Shown piece by piece: positions 10,227-21,439 of a stretch of 64,000 bases of DNA; positions within the stretch are counted from its first letter, which is position 1, and each line of letters starts with the position of its first letter. The translations under genes and the position numbers were made by a program. The DNA comes from Marthasterias glacialis. Its lineage: Eukaryota; Echinodermata; Asteroidea; Forcipulatida; Asteriidae. The notes beneath the pieces were generated by a model. That model was not told the DNA's origin. It ran no database searches and worked only from the letters and a program-made list of their open reading frames with translations. Location of the stretch: contig OU452232.1 in NCBI GenBank assembly GCA_911728455.2, positions 4,472,501 to 4,536,500 on the forward strand, in the 5' to 3' direction.

Positions 10227-13200
10227 GTTAGTTTGAATAATATAATTTGCGGGTTAGGTGAGGCGAAAAAGGGGACGCTTCTGTAGCCCCAAATGTAAGT
10301 TTGAAGAACGCAGTTAAGATGAAACCTCGACTCAATGCCATCTTGGAATTCATTGAGGTTAGATTTCAGATATCAGATGTAGGAGGCTAGGTTCAAGCCA
10401 TTTAGAGCAAAATGAAAATTTTTAATTTGAAACATTTAAGTGCGTTCGAGTTATTATACATGTACCGTAAAACAAATTCAACTGAGTTTATACGGTGATT
10501 TACCTTGGGCTACTGTTAGAAAATCTAAGACTTATGCGGCAACCGATATGTTACGTGTACTCTCTCAGTGTAATCCGGTTGATTCTGTAGTTAATAAAGA
10601 AGAAAGAAGGGGGAAAAGAAGGAAAAAATCACGGTATATGTACCTGTAAAATGTACGGGAACCGACGCTGCCACGTACATCACCACAAGTACTAACATTT
10701 TTGTTTGTGGGAGGTAATCTCTGTATTGTGTATACATGGGTAAAATTAGCAAATGTTTTGCTTGTTTTACCGTAGTACTGTATTGTAATGTCTGTGACCT
10801 AATATATAGCACATCGATGTAAAACAGCTCTTGCTGATGTTTTTATCATGTTTAAATATATTGAAATAAATAAATAATAAAAATTAAATAATAAATCATC
10901 AAATTCTGTACTCCACCCTGAGCTTGTTCGTTTTTGCTTCCGTGTACGTAAACTTTGTCTGGATTTTCGATTGCATTTTGTGTTTTAGAGTTACCCCACA
11001 GCTTAATTATGCTTTCATTTGAGTGTCGATGACAAATCTTATCTTGTGAAGACAATTAGAATATGCTGATCGAAACGTCGAGTTGTTACACCACCGGTTC
11101 CTTTCAGGACGTCAGCAGAGTGAACGCACAATAGTAACCTTCAAGATTGCATGCTATTGCGGTGTAGTTAATGTTCCTGATAGACCGATTGCGCGACCAA
11201 TGTTGACAAGTTATCACGTGACCCGTAGTGGGTACTACGTCATCAGCTGATGCCAAACTACGTGCATGTGACAATAAAATACATGCTGTGACCGACAAAG
11301 TCACATCAACAATCGGCTTTTGGTAATAACAACACAGTTACTGAGCCATTAGATTAAAGTTGTATGTTGTGACATTTTTTTTTATCACATTACTGTTTCA
11401 TAAACTACCAGTATTCTACTATACAAAAAGGGTTTAATTTTTTTAGTAATGCGTCGGAGTCGGACGACGATGCAGCCACCCGCCAGTTAGTTTGTTTGTA
11501 ATGTAGGCCCAAATCACTACAAAAAAGGGTAAAGAACAACTTGGAAAAGTGAGCATTTATACATGGCCTCGCAGAATTTCAAATTCAAAGGAATCACAGA
11601 GTTTTGGAAAGCCTTTTCCTTGGATGATTTCAGGCTTCAAAACTGTGAAATTCATGTGTTGAAAAGTGCGTGATCGCGGTCGTCTGGCCCAAAACGTTCC
11701 AAAGTGCAACCAGTACTAACACATCGTGAACATAATTATACGTTCCTTGTAGAATTTGCAAGACTTGCTGGAACTGTCCTTACTGGCTTTAAGTTTACTC
11801 AGCCAATCGAAGGTCTCTGGTACAAACTCTGCAATCAGATTTCGAGAAAGAAAAGCCTCGATCAAATAAACAAAATGCACCGCACTTTCCTATGGAGGAC
11901 GTCGTGTTTGTTTACATTCAATATCCACACAGGTCACGTGACGTGGGTCGCGCAATCGGTCTATTGTTTCGTAAAATCCAAAGCTCCCTACTTAAGTTTA
12001 GTTAATCGAAATGTCATCTTGTTTCCCTTTCTTCAGGAATTCCGTCTTGAGAGCAATTCGTGCAAAAGGTAATCCGTCTGGATTGATTTTCTTTTTTTAT
12101 TGAATACAACATAATTAATCATTAATGACTGCTACTTTACTGGAATCTTTTCGGTTGTAATCGATGATTTAATTAACTATTTTTAAAGTTTGTTTAGCGC
12201 TGATAACTATTTATTTATTTGTTTATGCAAATTAATGTTTAAACTTCTCCCGGTGATACTTCTTTAAAACCCAAGCTCAATATTGATAAAGTGTCTTTAA
12301 ATGCCTCCATTCTTTGTTCAAATCAAGGTATATGTAATAAAGCTAACCTGTGGAAATTTCATTCATTTTGTTGTATTTGCGAGAAAACGGTCAAAGTATG
12401 CCAAAGTTTGCGCAAGTCTTTCTTTTTGAAACATGCATCATCGGTCAAAATTCGTTCAGAGAAAAAAATACAAATTTTCCCTCGGCGATCATCGGGCCAT
12501 GCAACTTAAAAGCATGTATCATGACCTCGTTCATGTACAAGATACTGACGGGGGAAAAAAAATCATTTTTCGTTTTCTTTAAAAAAAAAAAGGCGCATTT
12601 CACAGGTTGGACTCTGGTAGTGCTTTATGTTGAAAAGTCAAGGACAGAAATAAAGTTTCTTTTTACGGCATTGGTTTTGATTATGTGTATAATCTTATAG
12701 CTACAGCAATGGGACCATTTACCATGATAAAACAGCCGATGGTGAAGTCTCTACTCGAAGCCCGAAAGGTGTTACCGAAGGAAAACTACCTGTACCAGGA
12801 ACCAGTCTTAGAGGTTGATGACATTCAGGGAGATGCTCTACTTGGTTTCAACAAACCATATTTAGCCATCCTAGCCATCGACATCAATGACGAATCTGCA
12901 ACAACTGTAACCAACTTCAAGAAATGGCTGAAAGACTACGTCATCCCTAACGTCACTTCCGCTAGGGATGTCATTCGGTTCCGGGACATATTCAGGCTGA
13001 TGCGAGAGGAGCGAAATGGGATTAAGCCCACTACCTTGGTGCAGGTGTGTTTCAACGTTTCCTTCTCGTATGATGCTCTGCTCCAACTGGCCCCGACAGA
13101 CGAAGTCAAGAAGTTCTACAAGCCCGGAGTTAATGTAGCCTTTAAAATAGGTCTAGCACCCCGTTCAACATATCTGCAAGACCCCACGTCAGGTAGAAAC

Positions 13201-16200
13201 TGAGAATTTTATGCCTAACCCACTCAACCTCTTTTGCAAAATGAGTGTTCTAGGTTCGTGAGTGCATCCAGACCGGGATTTGAACCCCCATTCTCCACAT
13301 TTTTTTAAAAGAACCCTCAGCCAGCTCCACTAATTGACAAAATGATTATTAAACACTCAATACACATTAACACCTGTATGCCATAATTAGTGTTTGTTGT
13401 TGTTGTTGTTGTTGTTGTTGACGTTGTCGTTATTTTGTACATTCAATTGGCTATTGCATTAGGTTTTACTTTGAAGTCATTTTTGTTTGTAAAACACGAG
13501 TTATTTAACCTGATTTTAAGCGGTAATATTTTGTGTATCATTAAAGCCCCGCGTCGGTATGGGTCCTTTTTATTTCAGGTATTGGCGCTCAGTCTAATTG
13601 GCAAGTTGGCGCCGAGAAAAATCCCCATGTTCTCATCCAGGTAAGAAAGGCAACTGCTTCAAGCATTATGACAAAAGGGGACTTTGAAAGCATGAGGCAC
13701 ATCCATGGTCACTTAATCTTAGAATCATATCTGTGATATTTGACTCACCAAAGCATAATTTCAGTCGATGACAGTATCAATCCATTCCATTGCAGATCGC
13801 ATCTGACAGAGAGTGCATGATAAAAGAGGAGATTGCCACCTTGAGAGCTGGACTTGTAGCTTGTGGTAGCCCGGCTACCATCCCGTATGAGGAGTGCGGC
13901 AAGCGACTCGTCGACCACCCGGGACGTGAACACTTTGGCTTCCTTGACGGTATCAGTAATCATGGACTGAGGTAGGCTATTAAAAAATACCAATGACGAA
14001 TCTATTTAGAAAATCAAATAGTACAAACGATGCGACTCAAACTGTCATAAAGCTGTTAAAGGCAGTGTACCTTTGGTAATTACTCCATAAATTAATTACC
14101 ATAAAAGCTTACTTGGTAAGAAGCACTGGAGAGCTGTTGATAGTATAAAGCACTATGAGAGACGATTCCCTATGAAGGAATGTTGTTTTAGAGTGAGAGA
14201 TATTTCTCTGCCCCAAAATTTGAATCTGAAAAACAATTCTAGTAAGAATCGATTCTCACGTAATGAAAAACATGCAGTTTCAGCATTTTCGGTTCCTTCT
14301 GTGTGGAAATAAACCGCTCCAGATTTTCGCAGATATCTCAAAAACGCCACCATCTTTAGAAACAACATTTTCAAAGGTTAGTTTCATGGTATATATCTAC
14401 AATTAGGAATGAAACAAACGTCCGGTTCACTTGCCTTTAAGCAGAATAGAAATGTTGCTTAAAATTGTATTTTCTTGGCGCAAGTGAACCAGTCTTGATA
14501 AACGTTTATGGTATTTTGGCTGGTAATCCACAATTTGTCTGTGCTTAGCAACTTTCTTTGCATAACAGCTTAATTGAAGTTGGGCACACGTTTACAACTG
14601 AACAACGGAGCCTATACTTCTTACGGTTACACACGCCACTTCTTGTCCTGAAGGGGATGCGTCGTCATGATTATAGAAGTAAATGGAATAACCCAGTGTG
14701 AGCGCCGGTGGTCACGTCACAGTTTGACAAAAACGGCACCTTTTTTTTATTTGACCGCGCGCGCGCGCGCGTGTGCAGTATCTGGGTGAGAGTTCATCTT
14801 TTCAAGCACATCCACAGGCCTGCTACAATCATGACAACACAGCCCCTTTAAGACAAGAAACACAAAGGGTTCCACTTTTCTATCATAACGTTAATAACAG
14901 TTTGTCCTAACGGTTTTAACTTTTTTTAAGTACACGAAACAACCCAAAAGTGTTTCAGCATGTGAATGCTGAACATGCAGGCTTATATACTGAAAATAGT
15001 TTGAGTCGATAAGAATTATTTTCCAAATTTCAAGAGCAAAAAACGGACAGAAAAGGCAGGTAACTTTTCCGTCCATTTTTGATGGAAATTTGAGAGGTGA
15101 TTTGAAACAACAAAAACAAACAACAACAAACGAATCAACGCAAATTATTTTCAGTATAAGCCTACATGTTGAAACATATTTTGAGTGACTTCAGGTGCTT
15201 GAAAAAATACAACTTTTGTTAAAAGTGCTAATGTGACAGATGCAAAGTGGTACACTGTCATAATAGCGAGAGATAGACAATCGAACGCAACCACAAAACA
15301 TGTATTTTTGACCCAAAAAAAAGTAACTACACGGGGGACTTTACCTTGTTTGTTGGTCCTGTTGGTATCCATGGTTTGGTCTTTGTCTCCTGGCGATTGC
15401 ATCCAAATCTAAAAGACAAACAGGTTTGGTTACAAGTGAAAATGAAAATAACATGAAATCCATCAAAAAATCACCCGATCACTTAATCCTGTTGGTAATT
15501 CCACTATAAGTCACGCCTACTTCACACAAACTGACCCCATCGATTGCCAGAAGCCCGAGGGAGGGAAATGCATTGAAGTTTTTGCTTTTGGTGATTTATG
15601 TCAGACCAACATAATTTCTTTGAACGAAGGAATGAGTGATTTCGGTAAAATAACACAGTAAGGTATGCCCGCTTTGGAACCGGAAGTAGCGAAAACTTTG
15701 GGCGCACGCGTGTGACGTAATGCCTTACCAACATGAAAGGCCTTACCTTAATCATGTGACCTTGTAATGATACATGCTGGTTTTCTGTAAACGTTTTTTG
15801 TTTTTGTAATTTTCAGGGGGTTATTTTGCTGAGAGAACAGTGGTTTTTGATCAGTCAATAGAATTAAGTGACATTGACTTTATTATTTCTGTCAGAGGGC
15901 GGTACAATCCAGACGGGATTGAGAAGGCGCTGTACATCACACCAAGATACCTGTACAGTACAGATCCTAGAGTTGACTTGTACGGGCTACCTGGTCAGCG
16001 TCTCATATGGCCAGGGGAGGTTATCTTGGGAGAGAACAAACAGTACACTGACACCTCATCTGCCGACCCTGCAGTAGTCAACCAGCCAGGATCGGGTCAG
16101 TCTTTGTTATTTACACTCTAAAAACTCCAGGGTCAAAACCCACAGTCCGGGTCCTAGGAGGCCTGATCTATTTTAGGGGGGTCAGGTTGACCCGGAAACT

Positions 16201-18019
16201 GGTAAAATAATTGGATTTTAATCGGATTCTGCGTCAGTTTATACTCACCCAGAAATGGTTCAGGCCCCATGGGACCCAGAATCTGGGTCAATTCTGCACC
16301 TGGAGATTTTAGAGTCTAGTACGTTGGTCTGGTGACCCTCTTGTGGTCAGCCAACCAGTGTTGGTCAGCAGACACCATTGTAGTAAGCAAACTAGGGTCG
16401 GGTCTGCGGGCTTTTCGTTACCATATTATTTAGTATAGTTCTGCGGACCCTAATGAAGTCAGCCAACCAGGGTCAGGTTTTTGTACTCTTAACTATTTAG
16501 CATCATGTCAACTGTTCTGAGGACTCGAATATAGTTGACCAACGTGGGTCAAGTTTGTGTGTTGTAGAAATTTAGTATGACGACACTGCACCTGCATTGA
16601 CTTAAATGTAGCCAAACTGACCTACATTGATGTATCAATGGATCAGTGTGTCGTTATATGATTGGTTTAATGGTATAAACTGGCCTTCATACACCATAGT
16701 GGTCTTCAGACCAGAGTAAGGTCAGTGTCTTGACATTTACTTCATAAGAAGGCAACACTTCTGCAGACCAAAAGGTTGTTTAAACACAAGGGCCGTCAGT
16801 ACTAAACAACTGGTATGAAGGTACTGTTGTAGTCTACCAACTTCAAGGTCAGCTCAGACTGCTGGTTGTTTATCCTTTACCTCCTCATGTCCATTCAAGA
16901 GTTGTGTTCGGTCACACAGCACCTTATTTTGATATCAAATCTCCCTGCTAATAATTCCTTCTCTCCACTCCTTTTCTTTTGAAATTTTGAAGACTCTTTC
17001 ATCGGACCCACCTGGGCCAAGAATGGGACCTACCTGGTCTATCGACGACTGAAGCAAGATGTCGTCAAGTTCTGGAACTTCTTGACTGAGAATGCTGCCG
17101 ATATCGCACAAGATCCAGATATGAAGAGTTTCACTGATCACCAGTTGGGCGCCAAAATCATGGCCAGGTGGAAGTCAGGTATTTCGTACACCATCTCAAA
17201 CAAGTCGTTAGCCTTTTTAAAGTCTTCGTTTCATTTGCATAAGTGCCTTAAAGTGTTAAAATGCTTACCTTAAAAAATCTTTCTCCAGAAAGCATTAGAA
17301 TCGGAAGATGTTGCAAATCCTGAACTCATTTCGCCCTGATCTGGAATCTTGTATGGAATCAGCGGAATCATTCCTAGAAAAAAAAAATAATGATTGCAAT
17401 TATTTACCCAATAACAGGAACTCCGATAATCCGTTCACCCGGTGCAGATAACATTCAGCTCGGAGCGGACAAGACTGCCAACAATTCCTTTCATTACAAC
17501 GAGAGTTTGGATCCTTTCGCCATCAAACCCAAAGGTGACACGGACGGATACCCACAGGGAGCATCTGATCCCTTGGGGAACATATGCCCCCTCAGTGCCC
17601 ATCTCCGCAAGATCCAACCGCGTGACTCCAGCACCGACATCGGCAGCAAGGACGACACCCTTAAACGCGTCATCATCCGCCGTGGTATCCAATATGGCGA
17701 ACCAATTGAGGATGTGACGGTAGACGACAACGTGGATCGTGGGTTGATGTTCGTCTGCTATCAGGCCAGTATTGATGACCAGTTTGAGTTCCTCGTCACC
17801 CACTGGGCAAACAGTGACGCCAGTCCGCATAATGGAGGTGGGCACGACATGATCATTGGGCAATCCAACGCTGCGAACCGAGAGCGCAAAATCGACGTTG
17901 CGTTGTCAAATGGTACAGTGAAACACCTCAAAACCACTGATGAATGGGTGACTCCAACAGGCGGTGGTTATTTTTTTGTGCCGTCTATAAGTGCATTGAA
18001 AAATGTAATAGCTCAATAG
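10210..18019 (+). CDS. DyP-type (dye-decolourising) haem peroxidase
   Basis: Coding exons are 10210-10226, 12037-12068, 12701-13192, 13579-13640, 13796-13971, 15817-16095, 16993-17178 and 17418-18019, about 615 residues. DyP enzymes are haem peroxidases of the ferredoxin-like alpha+beta fold that oxidise dyes, phenolics and other substrates with H2O2. Hallmarks present: GFLDGIS (the GXXDG motif, catalytic Asp near residue 252), CPLSAHLRKIQPR with the proximal haem-ligand His near 477, RRGIQYG with the distal Arg near 503, NGTYLVYRRL, PGEVILGE, and the C-terminal GGGYFFVPS. The catalytic triad is therefore intact and the protein should be active. No signal peptide is evident. The length suits the large intracellular-type DyPs more than compact secreted ones. 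All junctions agree in phase except 13971 to 15817, where a small exon of length 3n+2 is missing or an alternative donor is used. The start ATG was chosen because exons 1 and 2 feed the conserved frame perfectly. Confidence 0.9.
11180..11964. mobile_element. Non-autonomous DNA transposon, family E (copy 1, 785 bp)
   Basis: ATAGACCGATTGCGCGACC at the left is inverted at the right as GGTCGCGCAATCGGTCTAT. The interior shares GATTTCAGGCTTCAAAAC-like and CAAGACTTGCTGGAACTGTC segments with the copy at 42408. No transposase frame is present. It lies in DyP intron 1. Confidence 0.8.
12037..12068 (+). CDS. 32-nt micro-exon of the DyP peroxidase gene
   Basis: A strong pyrimidine tract and TTCTTCAG acceptor precede the exon, and a GTAATC donor follows AAAAG. 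It encodes R-N-S-V-L-R-A-I-R-A-K plus one base, and converts phase 2 from exon 1 into the phase 1 needed by the exon at 12701. It lies just outside the 11180-11964 inverted-repeat element. Confidence 0.6.
12263..12650. repeat. Family B-like repeat in the DyP intron (degenerate copy)
   Basis: The left end AAACCCAAGCTCAATATTG matches the family B terminus. The following bases (CTCCATTCTTTGTTCAAATC, GCGAGAAAACGGTCAAA) match the family in reverse orientation. The right end is degenerate. Confidence 0.5.
14650..14851. repeat. Inverted-repeat element, family C (copy 2)
   Basis: GAAGGGGATGCGTCGTCATG at the left and CATGACAACACAGCCCCTTT at the right, in the DyP intron 13972-15816. The interior matches the 4377 copy (CAGTATCTGGGTGAGAGTTC) and includes a short GC-dinucleotide run near 14757. 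Confidence 0.7.
15345..15408 (-). other. Exon-like segment antisense to the DyP gene
   Basis: On the minus strand a good acceptor TTTGTCTTTTAG is followed by 64 bases and then a donor AAG|GTAAAG. The open frame reads W-M-Q-S-P-G-D-K-D-Q-T-M-D-T-N. It lies inside a DyP intron. It may belong to an antisense transcript or be fortuitous; no family was recognised. Confidence 0.2.
16111..16317. repeat. Inverted-repeat element, family D (copy 2)
   Basis: Ends ACTCTAAAAACTCCAGGGTC and CCTGGAGATTTTAGAGTCT, about 200 bp, starting right after the donor of the DyP exon that ends at 16095. The interior shares the GTCAGGTTGACCCGG theme with the copy at 3847. Confidence 0.65.
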
Positions 18020-18072
18020 TCTGCCAGGGGGCATCATTTTACCGGTCAATGGTTCCAAATTTAATTTCGTTA

Positions 18073-18078
18073 AATAAA
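18073..18078 (+). terminator. Poly(A) signal for the DyP peroxidase gene
   Basis: AATAAA lies about 55 bases after the TAG stop at 18017-18019. It overlaps the start of a short inverted-repeat element. Confidence 0.5.
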
Positions 18079-18088
18079 GTAGTATTGC

Positions 18089-18245
18089 CACGCCCACCAT
18101 ATTGGGAGTCAACAGGTATTAAGCCTATAAATGCCGCGTTGTCTAAAATTCGTACTACAATGTATAACACACAGAGACGTTGACTTCCAAAATGGCGCAA
18201 CTGATATTACTGTGATGATGACGTCAGGTGAATTGGGCCAATAGA
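18089..18245. repeat. Inverted-repeat element, family G (copy 1)
   Basis: ACGCCCACCATATTGGGAGTC on one side and CTTCCAAAATGGCGCAAC, then GATGACGTCAGGTGAATTG, on the other, downstream of the DyP stop. The same motifs recur at 25146, 38797, 39500 and 47443. Confidence 0.6.
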
Positions 18246-18349
18246 CCCCTTGCACTGACGTTGTCGTCACATGAGGCTGCCGCTGTCCATAGCAACTTGG
18301 ACGGGTGACGTGCGCGTGTAAGTATCCCAGCATGGGGAGCATTAAAACA

Positions 18350-19140
18350 AATGTTGTTAATACTGTTTTTGTTTTATTTTTATCTATTATTTGTTTTGGT
18401 TCTGCTGGTTCCTGTTTACTTCGTTTGAATCCTTCTTCATGCCATTTTTATTTGACTTTTTACTTTCTATCTAAAATTTATGTGTATTAGCTTACCTTAT
18501 CAATTTTATAAGTGACGTCATCTGAGAAGGGTATATGGGATAATGTCTCAATTGTAGGCATAATTTTTGTAAATTTTAGGAAGCTTTGTATATATATATC
18601 TCTTTTTTAAATACACTTTTGTTAGGTGATTACTGATGATTAGGGTAAACATCTCTACAATTTTTGTTATTGACATTTCAAGTAATATCGTAATTAAATA
18701 CGTTTAAAGCTTTAATTCTTTGACGTAAATGGTAGTGGACAAAAACTGTAACTAAAATGGCATCGGTGATAATGTTTCTATTTCAGAGTGACTTGAAGGT
18801 GATTTTAGACAAACTTTCTTGAATTTATATAGCTGAAAATAATATAAAATGTCTTTGCTAAGCAAAACAAAATAATAAAAAATTAACAATAGTTCAAAAA
18901 GAAAGTTTGGTATGGTACCAGCCGCAACGACCAAAACTTTGTGACATATTTTTGGGCTGGTGACCTACCGTACTTCAGCTGAGCAAGTTTTTTTCTGCGC
19001 TGAGCAACATTTTAATGCTTACAGGCTTCATGAACTTGGCCACAGGCTTTTATATTAAGTTTCAAATTACACAATCGCGTGATCAAACTGAGGCGTGAAG
19101 GCAAACTAGTCTGGTTCCTATTACGCGTCTTGACTTGGAA
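18350..19140. other. Intergenic, nothing recognised
   Basis: AT-rich sequence downstream of the DyP gene with short T runs and TATATA tracts. No exon with a convincing splice context or conserved protein was seen. Confidence 0.5.
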
Positions 19141-19141
19141 A

Positions 19142-19450
19142 GTGATGGCCGAGCGGTCTAGTGCACCAGACCCCAGTTCCAGTGGCTATAGGGCGTCAGG
19201 GTGTGGGTTTCGAACACAAGTCATGACACTTGTGTCCTTGCGCAAGACGATTAACTATAATAAATTATATTCGCCCAGCAGTAAGGGGGTGGCTACCGGT
19301 ACACATTTGGCAGACTACAGGTGCTACCTAACTCCCCGTGAGCTAGGATAAGGATCGAAATAAATGATCCACGTAACCGGGGTATGTAATAACGCTCAAG
19401 CGCCATGAACGTCAAAAATGGTGGATACCGGGGCTAACAATATTATTATT
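19142..19450 (+). repeat. tRNA-derived SINE (family H), plus orientation
   Basis: GTGATGGCCGAGCGGTCTAG is an A-box like that of tRNA-Ser/Leu, and GTGTGGGTTTCGAACACAAG a B-box. It is followed by body sequence with GACACTTGTGTCCTTG and an ATT-rich tail near 19440. Confidence 0.7.
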
Positions 19451-19492
19451 ATTGTAATTATTATTTAGTACTAACAGTTCATTGAAATATAG

Positions 19493-19689
19493 GCGACTTG
19501 ACAAACATTGTCGGTAACTTTACAGCTATTTCCCTAGAAGCATTGGCGGCAGAGATAGTCAACATCAATAATGAGTTGGGTTTACAAAATCGATATCTGT
19601 ACATAAACGATATGGTGCTGTCTCAAACAAACAGAAACGATTACTGCAGTGCGTTAATTACGGATAATTCCATACGGTGCATTTTGTGA
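19493..19689 (+). CDS. Orphan exon-like ORF, unrecognised
   Basis: An acceptor-like ATATAG precedes an open frame of 65 codons (phase 1 entry) that ends in TGA. It contains S-L-E-A-L-A-A-E-I-V-N-I-N-N-E-L and is not repetitive or low complexity. It lies 1.5 kb downstream of the DyP stop, and no in-phase DyP donor leads to it. It could be an alternative last exon, the tail of an unseen gene, or chance. No family was recognised. Confidence 0.2.
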
Positions 19690-19699
19690 CAAAAACAAC

Positions 19700-21170
19700 A
19701 TAAGTTACACGTACGTTTTACGGTAAATTGGCACCCAGCTGCCAGTCGAAATACTGTATAATTACGGTGTGTTTGTTTTACACGGGGTGTGTTTTAATAA
19801 ATCTACAAACATTGTTTGAATGAATAACAAGCACGAATACCAAACTCTAAAGGGCCAGCTGATGCCCTCACTGTATAAAGTGTGTTACTCAGCATTACAT
19901 GCAAAACATATAAGCATATACAAACGTGTACTTATCACTTGACTTGTATAAAATGTGTTGTTTTGATTACTGTTGCAAGCAAAGGGCCTGATACTTAAAA
20001 GTTTTAAAGATAACGATAAAAAAAAGTAACTTGATATTTGTTTTCGTTTGTTTGTTGGATTGTTTGCTTGTTTGTTTGTTTATTGGGTTGCTTTTTTTTT
20101 TTTTTTTTTTAGTCGACTCTGATCGTTAACCCTATCAAGACCGGGGGCACAATGTGACCTCCTACCGTTTTTTTTCCCCGTAACTTTTTAACGCATACTC
20201 AGATCACCGCGAAATTTTCTGACTTTTCCCAAAATATATCTAGAATCATATTACCAAATAACAATTGATATGGGGGGGTTAGCTGTTGCCATGGCAACCA
20301 TTTGTTTGACTTTGGAGCACACGATTTTACTGTTTTTGGTGGTTTCTTTTTTTTACTTTTTGAACAAAATTCCACTTATTTCTGATTTCTTTGCCAGAAA
20401 AGTGATAGTGATGAGTAACGTGATAGTGTATACATGTGGTGAGGTCTTCGTTGAATCGCAATATATCAATTTACTATATAACAATTGATTAAAGAACAAT
20501 AGTTATATACAAACAATAATAAATAAAACAGTAACAGGGCAAATACAGTTGTGTCTCAAAATCCTAACATGCATGACGGTATTCGTCATCTTGGGTTATC
20601 GTTTACGTTGAACAGAAGCTACAACATGCAAGTCAAACTTAACCGATGCTCCTATGATCGGAAATGTCCTGAAGACTAAATACTTATAAAGTGCTCCGTT
20701 GTCAAATAAATCTAGAAGAGTAGTTCAAAATATAAATGAACATGTCTTTAGAAGACTTAGTAAAACGGAACACATCTTTAGTCCGGCAAACTGATTATTG
20801 GCTCCTAAACTCTACGTCAATAATCTCGACATAACCAAAATAGCATCAATAATGATTAAAGATAACATCGTTTTATAATATTAAACTTAGATAATGATTT
20901 TTGAGGAGAATGTAAATGGAATTAAACCAAAAGATTGTTACCTGTAATAGACGAAGACATAAACGTGTGGTGAGGTCTTCGTTGAATCGCACTTTCAGGG
21001 TGACGGAAGCGCGTGAAAATAGTATATTTTGTCAAAAGAGGGCGCTTTTCTTAAATAATTGAATAACTTATTACTATACATTTCTGGTAATGAAACCAAG
21101 GATGCCTCATAAGTAAACTTAATCACTGTATAGCTCTCAAGCCTGAGGAAACCTGTAGATAAGGGTGCTT
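19700..21170. other. Intergenic, nothing recognised
   Basis: It holds a GTTT/T-rich tract around 20040-20112 and a repeated phrase GTGGTGAGGTCTTCGTTGAA at 20436 and 20968. No gene was recognised. Confidence 0.5.
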
Positions 21171-21179
21171 GCTATGTGA

Positions 21180-21430
21180 ACCAGAAACACCGGGGTAATT
21201 CCCCTACTCTTCCACGATAAGTGTTCTGGGTTCTTTTACGTGCACTACCTATCCTAGTACACGGGACCTACGGCTTAATGTCCCATCTGAAGGACAAAGC
21301 AGTAATGGTAAAGTATCTTGCTCAAGAACACAAGTGCTGCGACCGGGATTCGAAACCACACTCCGCTGCCAACAACACCAGAACTTGAGTCCGGCGAGTC
21401 CGGTGATCTTAACCGCATAGAGGCCCTTGT
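21180..21430 (-). repeat. tRNA-derived SINE (family H), degenerate minus copy
   Basis: The plus strand shows the inverted signature GCGACCGGGATTCGAAACCA and AGAACTTGAGTCCGGCGAG, preceded by AAGTATCTTGCTCAAGAACA, as in the copies at 24594 and 37195. Confidence 0.55.
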
Positions 21431-21439
21431 TCGACTAAA

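Noticed and set aside
17435..17863. 142-codon minus-strand open frame
   Set aside because: Antisense shadow of the last DyP exon, whose plus frame carries the haem ligand and conserved motifs.
10210..18019. Bacterial contamination as the source of the DyP gene
   Set aside because: Introns with GT-AG ends, animal-type repeats in the introns and animal genes in the same window argue against it.
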